Part shown: positions 24,165 through 32,807 of the stretch, piece after piece | Position numbering within the stretch: the stretch's first letter is position 1 | How the letters are laid out: the number at the start of each line of letters is the position of its first letter | From: M3007 sp044230315 | GTDB taxonomy: Bacteria > Bacteroidota > Bacteroidia > Chitinophagales > Saprospiraceae | DNA: 64,000 bases | Direction of reading: 5' to 3' | Assembly: GCA_044230315.1 (NCBI GenBank) | Contig: JBGARJ010000004.1 | Coordinates: 184,179 to 248,178 of the forward strand | The notes under the pieces: generated by a model | What the model was told of the DNA's origin: nothing | The model's database searches: none | What the model saw: the letters and a program-made list of their open reading frames with translations, nothing else | Position numbers and translations under genes: made by a program

Positions 24165-25478
24165 ATGCTTCAGTCCATCTTTTTTGGCGCAGTGCTGGTG
24201 CTGGCGGGTTGGTTTGCCGGTAAAGGATACGGCCGGGTTTGGAAAAATATCCGTTTAGGCAAGGCCGGGAAAACAAGCGGCCCGGCTTCAGCGCGCTGGC
24301 GGAATATGCTGCTCGTCGCTTTCGGCCAGCAAAAGATGTTCAAAAACCCATTGCCGGCTATACTGCACCTGTTTATATATGTGGCGTTCGCGATCACGCA
24401 GATCGAACTGCTGGAAATCCTGGTGGACGGGCTGGGACACCAACACCGGTTCTTCGCGCCGTTTTTGGGCGGGTTTTATACGTTCGTGATTAGTTTTATC
24501 GAAATCTTATCGGTGCTTGCACTCGTGGCCACAGTTGTTTTTCTGGCCCGCCGCAATGTGTTGCGCGTACCGCGGTTCCACAAACCGGAAATGAAGGGCT
24601 GGCCTTTTCGCGACGCGAATTTCATCCTGCTGGGCGAAATCATCCTGATCACCGGAATCTTTTGCATGAACGGTGGCGACCAGGTATTGCAAGCCCGCGG
24701 CGTGGAGCACTACCACCCTACCGGCGCATTTGCCGTGAGCAGTTGGCTCGGGCCGGCGCTTTTCGGCAATTGGTCCGACGGCGCAGTTATTGCCATCGAG
24801 CGTTTCGGCTGGTGGCTGCATATCCTGACGGTATTGGGCTTCCTGTGTTACCTGCCTTATTCCAAACACCTGCATATCCTCCTGGCCTTCCCCAATACCT
24901 GGTATGCGCGCCTGAATCCGAAGGGGCAAATGGCGAACATGCCCGAAGTGCAGCGCGAAGTGCGGATCATGATGGGCCTCGAGCAACCCGACGCAGACGG
25001 AGCGGCCGATCTTCCCGAATTTGGCGCTAATGATGTTTTTACCCTCAACCGGCTCAATATCCTGCAAGCCTATTCGTGTACGGAATGCGGCCGCTGCACC
25101 GCCGCGTGTCCGGCTAATTTGACGGGTAAAAAACTCTCACCCCGCAAAATTATGATGGATGTGCGCGACCGGGCCGAAGTGGTTGGCCGGAATATAGAAA
25201 GCGGCAACTACACCCGCGACCAATACGATGACGGCAAGAGTCTGTTCGATGCCATAACACCGGAAGAACTCCACGCCTGCACTACCTGCAATGCCTGCGC
25301 GGAAGCCTGTCCGGTTCTGATTAACCCCCTGGATATTATCCTGCAGTTGCGCCGTTATGAGATCCTGACCCAGTCGGCCGGACCATCCGACTGGCTGCCC
25401 ATGTTCAATGCCATTGAAAACAACGGCGCGGCCTGGGCCATGTCGGATGCCCGCGACGCCTGGCGTCTTGAAAGTTGA
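24165..25478 (+). CDS. Membrane (NarI-like) protein with dicluster 4Fe-4S domain
   Basis: A 437-residue electron carrier. Seen: five hydrophobic helices in residues 1-240 with histidines in positions typical of NarI-type b-haem binding (AILHLFIYV, WWLHILTVLGFLCYL, SKHLHILL). Two cysteine clusters follow: CTECGRCTAACP and CTTCNACAEACP. This is the arrangement of the HdrC/DsrM-like subunit of membrane-bound quinone-linked Fe-S oxidoreductases. It is followed after 19 bp by the CCG-domain protein, giving a split version of the HdrED or ETF:menaquinone oxidoreductase layout. The likely job is electron transfer from a soluble donor to menaquinone; the donor is not shown here. Confidence 0.85.
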   Translation: MLQSIFFGAVLVLAGWFAGKGYGRVWKNIRLGKAGKTSGPASARWRNMLLVAFGQQKMFKNPLPAILHLFIYVAFAITQIELLEILVDGLGHQHRFFAPFLGGFYTFVISFIEILSVLALVATVVFLARRNVLRVPRFHKPEMKGWPFRDANFILLGEIILITGIFCMNGGDQVLQARGVEHYHPTGAFAVSSWLGPALFGNWSDGAVIAIERFGWWLHILTVLGFLCYLPYSKHLHILLAFPNTWYARLNPKGQMANMPEVQREVRIMMGLEQPDADGAADLPEFGANDVFTLNRLNILQAYSCTECGRCTAACPANLTGKKLSPRKIMMDVRDRAEVVGRNIESGNYTRDQYDDGKSLFDAITPEELHACTTCNACAEACPVLINPLDIILQLRRYEILTQSAGPSDWLPMFNAIENNGAAWAMSDARDAWRLES

Positions 25479-25497
25479 TTTGAAACCACCCTTAAAA

Positions 25498-26277
25498 ATG
25501 ATAGCCAAGACATACGCTGAATTTCAGGCCGAAGGCCGCACTCCCGAGATCTTGTTCTGGGTGGGTTGCGCAGGTTCGTACGACGCCCGGGCGCAAAAGA
25601 TCACCAGGGCGCTGTGCGATATATTGAACCATGTGGGTATTCAATTCGCCATTTTGGGCGACGAAGAACGCTGCACGGGCGACCCGGCCCGGCGTGCAGG
25701 AAACGAATTTTTGTTCCAGATGACGGCCATGATGAATATCGAGACGCTGAACATGTACGGCGTTGAAAAAATCGTGACTGCCTGCCCGCATTGTTTCAAT
25801 ATCCTGAAAAACGAGTACCCCGAACTGGGGGGCAATTACGAAGTGGTGCACCACACCCAACTGCTCCAAAGCCTCATTCAGGAGGGTCGTTTAAAACTGA
25901 AAGAGGGCGGCGATTTCAAAGGCAAACGCATCACTTACCATGATTCCTGCTACCTGGGCCGCGCCAATGCCGTGTATGAAGCGCCACGCGCCGTGCTGGA
26001 AGCGTTGGATGCCGACCTGGTAGAAATGAAACGATCCCGGCAGAACGGCTTATGCTGCGGCGCGGGCGGCGCCCAAATGTGGAAAGAAGACGAACCCGGC
26101 GACAAGCGGATCAATATCGAACGAATTGAAGAGGCCTTGGGCACGGAGCCGGCAATTGTGGCTGCCAATTGTCCGTTTTGCATTACCATGCTGCAAGACG
26201 GCCTCAAAGCCAAAGAGAAAAACGAACAGGTCATGGTTTACGACCTTTCCGAATTAGTGCTGAACAACATGCGTTGA
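25498..26277 (+). CDS. CCG-domain (HdrB/HdrD-like) Fe-S protein
   Basis: A 259-residue protein with two cysteine-rich CCG-type domains. Seen: domain 1 with LFWVGCAGSYDARA, ERCTGDPARRAGNEFL (the usual CC-G is C-T-G here) and TACPHCFNIL. Domain 2 has YHDSCYLGRANAVYEAPR, NGLCCGAGGAQMW and ANCPFCITML. Such domains bind a non-cubane 4Fe-4S cluster. It forms one operon with the preceding membrane Fe-S gene and probably makes a two-subunit complex. The ATG at 25498 was chosen; a TTG at 25468 that overlaps the previous gene could be the true start. Confidence 0.88.
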   Translation: MIAKTYAEFQAEGRTPEILFWVGCAGSYDARAQKITRALCDILNHVGIQFAILGDEERCTGDPARRAGNEFLFQMTAMMNIETLNMYGVEKIVTACPHCFNILKNEYPELGGNYEVVHHTQLLQSLIQEGRLKLKEGGDFKGKRITYHDSCYLGRANAVYEAPRAVLEALDADLVEMKRSRQNGLCCGAGGAQMWKEDEPGDKRINIERIEEALGTEPAIVAANCPFCITMLQDGLKAKEKNEQVMVYDLSELVLNNMR

Positions 26278-26310
26278 TTTGCGGTTAAACCGTGTTAAAC
26301 AAACGATGCT

Positions 26311-26805
26311 ATGTTAATTCCCAATTTGGCGAACGCCAATGATTTCGCCCCAGACTCGCGGGTTTGGGTGTATACCGCCAGCCGGCCGTTGTCGGATGCT
26401 GAAGTTCAACAGGCCCAGGACCTGCTGAGCCAATTCGTTCGGCAATGGACCGCCCACGACCGGGCCCTGAAGGCTGCGGCTGAAATTTTCGAGCGCCAGT
26501 TTGTGATTTTAATGGTGGATGAAACCCAGGCAGGCGCCAGCGGTTGCTCCATCGACAAATCGGTCCATTTTCTGGAAACCTTGGGGCAACAACTGGGTGT
26601 CGATCTCTTTGAACGCATGCGCTTTGCTTGGGTGCAGGGACAAACCCTGGAATTTGCCGATCGCACGAAATTGAACGCCAATGTGCAAAACGCTGTCATA
26701 CAAGACCATACACTAATGGTCAATACTTTGGTGCAAAGCAAAAAAGATTTGCAACAACAATGGCTCGTCCCCTTTGCCCAAAGCTGGCACCGACGATTGA
26801 TTTGA
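26311..26805 (+). CDS. Conserved Bacteroidota protein often mislabelled 'ABC transporter ATPase'
   Basis: A 164-residue soluble protein. I recognise it from Bacteroidota homologues that share the opening RVWVYTASRPLSDAE, the segment LLSQFVRQWTAHDRALKA, SGCSIDKSVHFLETL in the middle, and the C-terminal ending PFAQSWHRRL. Databases often name it an ABC transporter ATPase, but there is no Walker A, signature or Walker B motif, so that name is not supported. It lies 33 bp after the CCG gene, apparently in the same operon, and a terminator follows. The function is unknown; the linkage suggests a role with the Fe-S electron-transfer module. Confidence 0.8.
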   Translation: MLIPNLANANDFAPDSRVWVYTASRPLSDAEVQQAQDLLSQFVRQWTAHDRALKAAAEIFERQFVILMVDETQAGASGCSIDKSVHFLETLGQQLGVDLFERMRFAWVQGQTLEFADRTKLNANVQNAVIQDHTLMVNTLVQSKKDLQQQWLVPFAQSWHRRLI

Positions 26806-26850
26806 CCCTGTCCCCTACCTTGCGCCCACGCCAAATCTGATGGTAACAAG

Positions 26851-26872
26851 GGCTTTTGCGAAAGCCTTTTTT
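26851..26872 (+). terminator. Short Rho-independent terminator
   Basis: GGCTTT (26851-26856) and AAAGCC (26861-26866) pair around a TGCG loop and are followed by six T. It closes the Fe-S operon. Confidence 0.8.
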
Positions 26873-26961
26873 ACCTGAACAACCAATGTTTTTCGCCAAA
26901 TGGCGTTTCTGGGTTGTTCAGGCCGTTATTTTGTTCAAACAAGCACTCTAATCCAATCCGT

Positions 26962-29900
26962 ATGAGACGCATCCCGCAACAGATTACATGGACGTTTATT
27001 GGCATGCTGCTGACCCACTGGCTACCGTTCTCCTATGCCACGGCTTCGCGCGCGTTAGCATGCCCCACTCCCACCGGCGTTACGCTGCTTTCCACCAGTT
27101 CGGTTTCCGCAAATTTCAGCTGGCAACCCTCGGGGCCAGCCGGTACCTTGTACCAATGGGAAATCGGTCTGCCGAATTTCACCCCAGGGACCAATACCTT
27201 TATTTATCGCGACAGTACGACCGACACCCTTGGGTTCGCCCTGGGCCTGGTTTCCTCCACCGCCCTGAAATTGCAGATCCGGGCGATTTGCGGCACGGCG
27301 CCCGGCGACACCAGCGACTGGTCGGACCCCGTACTTTTCACTACCGCGCCGGGCTGCAACGATGTGTTTACCGACCCCGGAGGGCTGTTGGGTAATTATC
27401 CCAACAGCACTATGGACACCGCGCTTATTTGCCCCTCGTCCGATTCGGAAGTCGTACAACTTACCTTTCTCACATTTGCCACCGAGTTGAACGGGGATCA
27501 CCTGAAAATCTATGATGGCACCAATGCTGCCGCGCCGCAATTAGCCAACCTGTCGGGTCTTTTTCTCCCGCCGTTCGAACCGCTGCCAGGGCCGTACACG
27601 GCCACCAATGCCAGCGGGTGCCTGTATACTCTGTTTTTCTCCAACAGCCAATTCAACGACGAAGGATGGTCGGCGTTGGTCAGTTGTGTGCCGCCAGACA
27701 CCTGCCTGGCCCCCATCGACCTTCAATTGGACTCGTTGGGCGCTTCAACGGCGCAAGTCTCCTGGATGCCGCTATTTGGCGCCCAGCAGTTTGAATGGGA
27801 ATTGGGGATCGTGCCCTACGACCCCGGAGGCACACCCGTACAAAACGACACTACTTCTTCGGATACGCTGTTGCTGAGCAACCTGGCCAGTAGCACGCAC
27901 TACATACTCTACGTGCGCAGCAAATGCGACAGTTTGTCGGCGAGCGATTGGGTAAGCGTGACCTTTTCCACGCCCGTTTCTTGCGGCGATACCTTGTATG
28001 ACAGTGGCGGCCCGGCTGCGGATTACAGCGATGCGGAAAACTACACGACTATCATTTGCCCCGACTCCGCCAACCATACGGTGACGCTTACCTTTATCGA
28101 CTTTAAAACGCAGCAAAACCAGGATATTCTGCATGTGCACGATGGTGGCGATACGCTTGCGCCGGAAGTGGCGGCATTTAGTGGAAATACAATCCCGCCG
28201 CCGGTCACTGCCACCAATGCCAGCGGATGCCTGACCCTGCATTTTATATCGGATGGGAGCAACCACCAAAATGGCTGGGAAGCTACCGTCGGTTGCGACA
28301 CAGCCACGACCTGTTTCGGCCTGTTGGATTTGAACCTGGATTTCGTGCAAAGCGATTCTGTGTCTGTCTCCTGGACGCCTATCTTCGGCGCCATGGGCTA
28401 TGTGTGGGCCTTGGACACCATGGCTTTTGTGCCCGGCGTGGATACAGCATTTTTAAGCGACACCGTGATGACCAATGCCTTGCAACTGGACAGTTTGCTG
28501 AGCGGTCACTCGTACGTGCTATACGTAAAAACCAAATGTGCCTCCGACACCAGCGCCTGGTTTGGGCCGCTGCACTTCAGCACCCCGCCCGGCTGCGGCG
28601 ACAATTTTTACGACACCGGGGGAGCCACACTTGAATACAGCAACAACGAAGATTACACCACAGTGATCTGCCCCGACACGCTGGGTGAAGTTGTGACACT
28701 CTCTTTCACCGATTTTAAATCCAAAAACGGCGACACCCTTACGTTATACAACGGCGGCAACGCAAATCCTTTGCTGATCTTGGGCAAACTGACCGGCAAT
28801 CCTGTCCCGCCTACCTATACCGCAACGATCGCCGACGGTTGCATCACGGCCCGGTTCCATTCCAACGCCGACGGCACCGATCTCGGCTGGGCAGCAGGCG
28901 TATCCTGTGCCCCCCCGGCAACCTGCAACGACGTGCTTTTTTTCCACCTCGATAGCGTGGTGGGTACCACCGTTGACGTTTCATGGTATGGCGTGGCCGG
29001 CGCCGTGCAGTACGAATGGAAACTAGGCCTGATCTCATACACACCGGGATCGGGCGCTGCGGCAGACAGCGGTTTTACCACCTCTAATGCATTGACACTG
29101 AGCGGCCTCGCCCCCCTGACCAATTATACCTTGTGGGTGCGCACCCTATGCGCAAACGACACGGCGGCCTTTTCCCAGCACGTGCTGTTTGCCACTTCCG
29201 TGGATTGTTTCACTGGAAATAAAATCTTTTGCGGCGATACTGCTTCCACCACTGTCAACGGCATTGGCGATTGGCTGTTGAAGTGCGACCCGGATACCAG
29301 TCAACACCAAACTTCCGGCAAGGAAACAGTATTCGCCTTCACCGCTCCGGTGACCAAATCGTATCAGTTGTTGGTGGACACGGTTATAGGCGGTGGGTAC
29401 ATGGATTTTTACTTTAAGGAAGCAGCCGATGGATGCAGCCCGGTAAACTGGTCCTGTATCGGCGACTTTAGCCAAAAAGATTCTGCTGTATTCGGGCCGC
29501 TCACGGCCGGCAATACGTATTTGATTTTGCTCGACCCGGAAACCACCAATTCCCTGACGGCAAAATTTCACCTCGGCGATTGCTCACCGGTCAACGACAA
29601 TGCCTTCGGCGCCATTCCGCTAACCGTGGATGAACCCTGCCTGAGCAATATTCATGCGAATGCCAATGCATCGCTTTTCACCGGCGAGCCCGATCCCGAC
29701 AGCGAAACAGACGCGTCCGACACGCTGGCCGGCCGATGGAAAACCATGGCCGACCAAACGGTCTGGTTCCGTTTTGAAGCGCCGGCGTCCGGAACCGTGA
29801 CGGTCGAAGCCAGCGGCGCGCCATTTGGCGGTTCGGAAGACACACAAATTGCCTTGTATGCGGCGGCCGATCCGGCGGATTATACCACGTTCCAATATAT

Positions 29901-31149
29901 CGACAGCGACGAGGATAATGGCACCACTGCTGATTCGCTCAATGCAGCGCTGTATTACACTGGCCTGACCCCGGGGGCGCCTTATTTTGTGCAGGTGGAT
30001 ATCAACGGAACGGCAACAAGCACCTTTTGCATCGAGGTATTGGATGGCATATACCGGTTCAACAACGGCCAGTGCGCCGATGCTCATGCGGTAACCGGGG
30101 TAAATGGGACGGTATCCGGCGGCGACCGGTGGTATGGCATTTATGCCGGGCAGGATTCCATGGATCAGGGCCAACTGGTAGCCGCCGTCAAACCGGGCGC
30201 GCAAATTCTCGACACGGTCTCCTGCCAGATCATGGTATACAACGACTCCATCCCCTTGTCTGACAATGGCGTTCCGTATATGCCGGCGTATTTCAACTTT
30301 CGCTCCACTACAGCGCCGAGTTTGCCCGTGCAGATCCGCTTATTCTTTTACAACTACGAATTGAACGCCCTCAAGATCAAAACCGGGTTGCTCTCCAACA
30401 CGGCTGAAGACCTGAACGTATCGCAGTATATCGGTCCCAACCCCAGCTGTTCACCGGCCGGGCACAGTACCGCCGACGTGATTCTGCTGGATACGGTACA
30501 GGCGGTTAATACCGGCGGAACGGCATCGTTTTACCTGGAATTTACCACCACCAAGCCACAATTGGGCGAGTTTGGCGCCCATTTTGGCGCTGTTGTTTTG
30601 CCTATCGAGCTGCTATCATTCACGGGAACCGTTCGGGACAACGACAATATGCTGGAATGGACCACCGCCGCCGAAAAGAACGTACTGTGGCACATAGTGG
30701 AACGCTCTGCAGATGCCATGCATTGGACTGAAGTGGGTCGTTTACCGGGTCAGGCGCTCAGTACGCAGCAACTGCATTATCACCTGGCCGATGTGCGGCC
30801 GGTGCCGCAGGCTTATTACCGGCTCCGCACCTTGGACAGCGACGGCAAAATGCAGGTGTCCGGCGCCCTGTTTCTTGTTCGCGATAAGGAACGGCTGGCT
30901 ATAGCAGGCGCCTACCCCTCTCCTACTGCCGACCGGCTCAATCTGCAATTGGTTTCATCGGCAGCGGAAGAAGTGCAATGGCGTATTTTTGATTTGAATG
31001 GCCGCCAGGTCATGGAACATAAAGAGATGGTTGACAAAGGCTTAACTACGCTTTCACTTTTTCTGAGCAATCTGCAACCCGGCGTATACACGTTGTCGGT
31101 TTCCGATGGATTTGGCGTTACAGCGCCGATTCGGGTGGTAAAACAATGA
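26962..31149 (+). CDS. Giant secreted FN3/CUB repeat protein with T9SS sorting domain
   Basis: A 1395-residue surface or secreted protein. Seen: signal peptide residues 1 to about 31, then an alternating array of four fibronectin type III domains (starting near bases 27061, 27700, 28306 and 28915) and three CUB-like domains (27349, 27976 and 28588). The repeats share wording such as YTTIICPD, TATNASGC and the ending GW.A.VSC/GC. Two bacterial PPC-like domains follow at about 29205-30045. Near the C-terminus come PIELLSFTG and a type A sorting domain (YPSPTADRLNLQL, FDLNGRQV, LQPGVYTLSV) that directs export by the type IX system. Probable role: adhesion or extracellular matrix. No catalytic domain is recognised. 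Confidence 0.92.
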   Translation: MRRIPQQITWTFIGMLLTHWLPFSYATASRALACPTPTGVTLLSTSSVSANFSWQPSGPAGTLYQWEIGLPNFTPGTNTFIYRDSTTDTLGFALGLVSSTALKLQIRAICGTAPGDTSDWSDPVLFTTAPGCNDVFTDPGGLLGNYPNSTMDTALICPSSDSEVVQLTFLTFATELNGDHLKIYDGTNAAAPQLANLSGLFLPPFEPLPGPYTATNASGCLYTLFFSNSQFNDEGWSALVSCVPPDTCLAPIDLQLDSLGASTAQVSWMPLFGAQQFEWELGIVPYDPGGTPVQNDTTSSDTLLLSNLASSTHYILYVRSKCDSLSASDWVSVTFSTPVSCGDTLYDSGGPAADYSDAENYTTIICPDSANHTVTLTFIDFKTQQNQDILHVHDGGDTLAPEVAAFSGNTIPPPVTATNASGCLTLHFISDGSNHQNGWEATVGCDTATTCFGLLDLNLDFVQSDSVSVSWTPIFGAMGYVWALDTMAFVPGVDTAFLSDTVMTNALQLDSLLSGHSYVLYVKTKCASDTSAWFGPLHFSTPPGCGDNFYDTGGATLEYSNNEDYTTVICPDTLGEVVTLSFTDFKSKNGDTLTLYNGGNANPLLILGKLTGNPVPPTYTATIADGCITARFHSNADGTDLGWAAGVSCAPPATCNDVLFFHLDSVVGTTVDVSWYGVAGAVQYEWKLGLISYTPGSGAAADSGFTTSNALTLSGLAPLTNYTLWVRTLCANDTAAFSQHVLFATSVDCFTGNKIFCGDTASTTVNGIGDWLLKCDPDTSQHQTSGKETVFAFTAPVTKSYQLLVDTVIGGGYMDFYFKEAADGCSPVNWSCIGDFSQKDSAVFGPLTAGNTYLILLDPETTNSLTAKFHLGDCSPVNDNAFGAIPLTVDEPCLSNIHANANASLFTGEPDPDSETDASDTLAGRWKTMADQTVWFRFEAPASGTVTVEASGAPFGGSEDTQIALYAAADPADYTTFQYIDSDEDNGTTADSLNAALYYTGLTPGAPYFVQVDINGTATSTFCIEVLDGIYRFNNGQCADAHAVTGVNGTVSGGDRWYGIYAGQDSMDQGQLVAAVKPGAQILDTVSCQIMVYNDSIPLSDNGVPYMPAYFNFRSTTAPSLPVQIRLFFYNYELNALKIKTGLLSNTAEDLNVSQYIGPNPSCSPAGHSTADVILLDTVQAVNTGGTASFYLEFTTTKPQLGEFGAHFGAVVLPIELLSFTGTVRDNDNMLEWTTAAEKNVLWHIVERSADAMHWTEVGRLPGQALSTQQLHYHLADVRPVPQAYYRLRTLDSDGKMQVSGALFLVRDKERLAIAGAYPSPTADRLNLQLVSSAAEEVQWRIFDLNGRQVMEHKEMVDKGLTTLSLFLSNLQPGVYTLSVSDGFGVTAPIRVVKQ

Positions 31150-31176
31150 ATTCCTGCTACATTTACCCGACGTTTA

Positions 31177-31214
31177 TGGAACGATGAAAGGTGCGCCTTT
31201 CATCGTTCCAATTT
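31177..31214 (+). terminator. 15-bp hairpin between the T9SS gene and the protease gene
   Basis: The arms 31177-31191 and 31196-31210 are fully complementary around a TGCG loop and are followed by ATTTT. It is probably the terminator of the T9SS gene. It ends only about 22 bases before the next start codon, and I see no good promoter after it. Confidence 0.75.
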
Positions 31215-31235
31215 TCAAGTTCTGCTGTAACGACT

Positions 31236-32807
31236 ATGCAAAACGCCCAGACCATCTATTTGCAGACCATCGAGGGTTTGCTGGAAGACAATGAAGTGGA
31301 CAAAGCGCTGACCGCCTTGCTTGATCTGGACAAACAAACCCAGGCCGGCATCCGGGAAGACATTGTGTTGCAGGCCGGCAATTTCAAGGAGGCCAACAAG
31401 ATGTTCCAGCGCGGTATGATCACATTCGAGGAATTCTCCCGGATTTCTGCGCGCACACGTTTCGGATTGCTCGAATTGATGAAGGAAGTGCCCAAACGTA
31501 TCGAACGCGACGCGCAGATCCGCGACCTGAGCACGTTCCAATTCGAGGTGCCGGATGCGCCACGACTGGAAAAGATCATTGGGCCGGGCAACAATCTTCT
31601 GAAGATCAATTGGCTGGAAAAAGCCGTTCAGGCTTCCAAGGCGGTGTGCCGGGTCGTCTGTGCGGACGGCGAGCTCGGCACGGGCTTTTTAACCAAAGAA
31701 GGATATATCTTTACCAATAACCACGTGATCCCGTCTGTGGAAATTGCCCGGGATGCGCGGGTGGAATTCAATTATGAAATCGACGCCGCAGGGCGCACGA
31801 AAACCCGCAGCGCCTACCAACTCGATCCTTCGGATTTTATCACCAGCCCACCCGACCAGTTTGATTTCAGCCGTATCCGGGTGATCGATAATGCCGGTTC
31901 GCCGCTCAACCAATGGGGATATGTGGAATTCGACCCCAGTGCCATCCCAACCGTGGGTGAGCCGGTGACGATCATCCAGCATCCCAAAGGGGAAGACAAA
32001 CAGATTGCGCTCAATGCGAACGATGTGCTCAGCGTGTGGAACCAGCATGTGTTCTATACCACCGATACCGAGCCGGGCAGCAGCGGATCGCCGGTATTCA
32101 ACAAGGATTGGAAAGTGGTGGCCATCCATCACGCCGGCAAAACGGATGCAGAAGGCGGTATGCAGATCAACGCCCGGGGCGACCGCCGGGGCGCCAACCA
32201 GGGCATCCTGTTTCAAAATATTTTTCAGTTTATTGCACAGGGCGGCAAATCGGCGCCCGCAGCCGGCACGCCCAAGGCATCGGCCGGCACCGAATCGGCG
32301 CAGGCCACGGCGACGCCTACGGCAGCCGGTTCCAGTCAGGCCGCAACTACGCCGCCGCCGGCACCAGTAGAGATGACAGTGAATGCAACACCAAAATTTG
32401 TCATTGTGTACGACAACCTGGACACCCCGGTGTGTCAAACCCTCAACCGGCACCTGTTCATCCTGAAAGCGACCAAAAAAATCCAGATCTACAACGTAAA
32501 TGAAGCGCCTCCTGGCGAAGACGTACAGGCCCGTGCCGGACAGGAATTAGCCGAAGCAGATTATATTTTGTGCCTGATCACAGCCAATTTGTTTCGGGAA
32601 GAGGTGTGGTTTACCCTGATCTTAAGCGCACTCGAATCGGGTAAAAGGGTTATTCCGGTGCGTATCGAGCAATTCGACATCGAAGGTACGGGTCTTGAAA
32701 AGCTCCGCTCGCTGCCGACTATGAACCGCACGATTTCCGATTTCCCAAATGCAGATGCCGCTTTTGCCGACATTGTAACCGAGATCAAGAAACTGGTCCC
32801 GAAGTAG
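31236..32807 (+). CDS. Effector-associated domain (EAD11-like) + trypsin-like protease + TIR-like domain protein
   Basis: A 523-residue cytoplasmic protein (no signal peptide) with three modules. Residues about 7-85 match the effector-associated domain 11 pattern (short helical death-like adaptor: VDKALTALLDL, ILVLQ-like helix, GMITFEEFSRI, LLELMKEV). Residues about 125-335 form a trypsin-2 type serine protease with a complete triad: His163 (FTNNHVI), Asp210 (QFDFSRIRV) and Ser283 (PGSSGSPVF). A Pro/Ala/Thr-rich linker covers 336-385. Residues about 386-521 form a TIR-like fold (ADYILCLITANLF, ALESGKRVIPVRI); the position of the usual catalytic Glu looks non-acidic. EADs recruit effectors to NTPase-regulated conflict systems. 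No partner gene is adjacent. The stop overlaps purE by 23 bp. Confidence 0.85.
   Translation: MQNAQTIYLQTIEGLLEDNEVDKALTALLDLDKQTQAGIREDIVLQAGNFKEANKMFQRGMITFEEFSRISARTRFGLLELMKEVPKRIERDAQIRDLSTFQFEVPDAPRLEKIIGPGNNLLKINWLEKAVQASKAVCRVVCADGELGTGFLTKEGYIFTNNHVIPSVEIARDARVEFNYEIDAAGRTKTRSAYQLDPSDFITSPPDQFDFSRIRVIDNAGSPLNQWGYVEFDPSAIPTVGEPVTIIQHPKGEDKQIALNANDVLSVWNQHVFYTTDTEPGSSGSPVFNKDWKVVAIHHAGKTDAEGGMQINARGDRRGANQGILFQNIFQFIAQGGKSAPAAGTPKASAGTESAQATATPTAAGSSQAATTPPPAPVEMTVNATPKFVIVYDNLDTPVCQTLNRHLFILKATKKIQIYNVNEAPPGEDVQARAGQELAEADYILCLITANLFREEVWFTLILSALESGKRVIPVRIEQFDIEGTGLEKLRSLPTMNRTISDFPNADAAFADIVTEIKKLVPK

Noticed and set aside
26311..26805. ABC transporter ATPase function
   Set aside because: No Walker A, signature or Walker B motif in 164 residues; the common name is unsupported.
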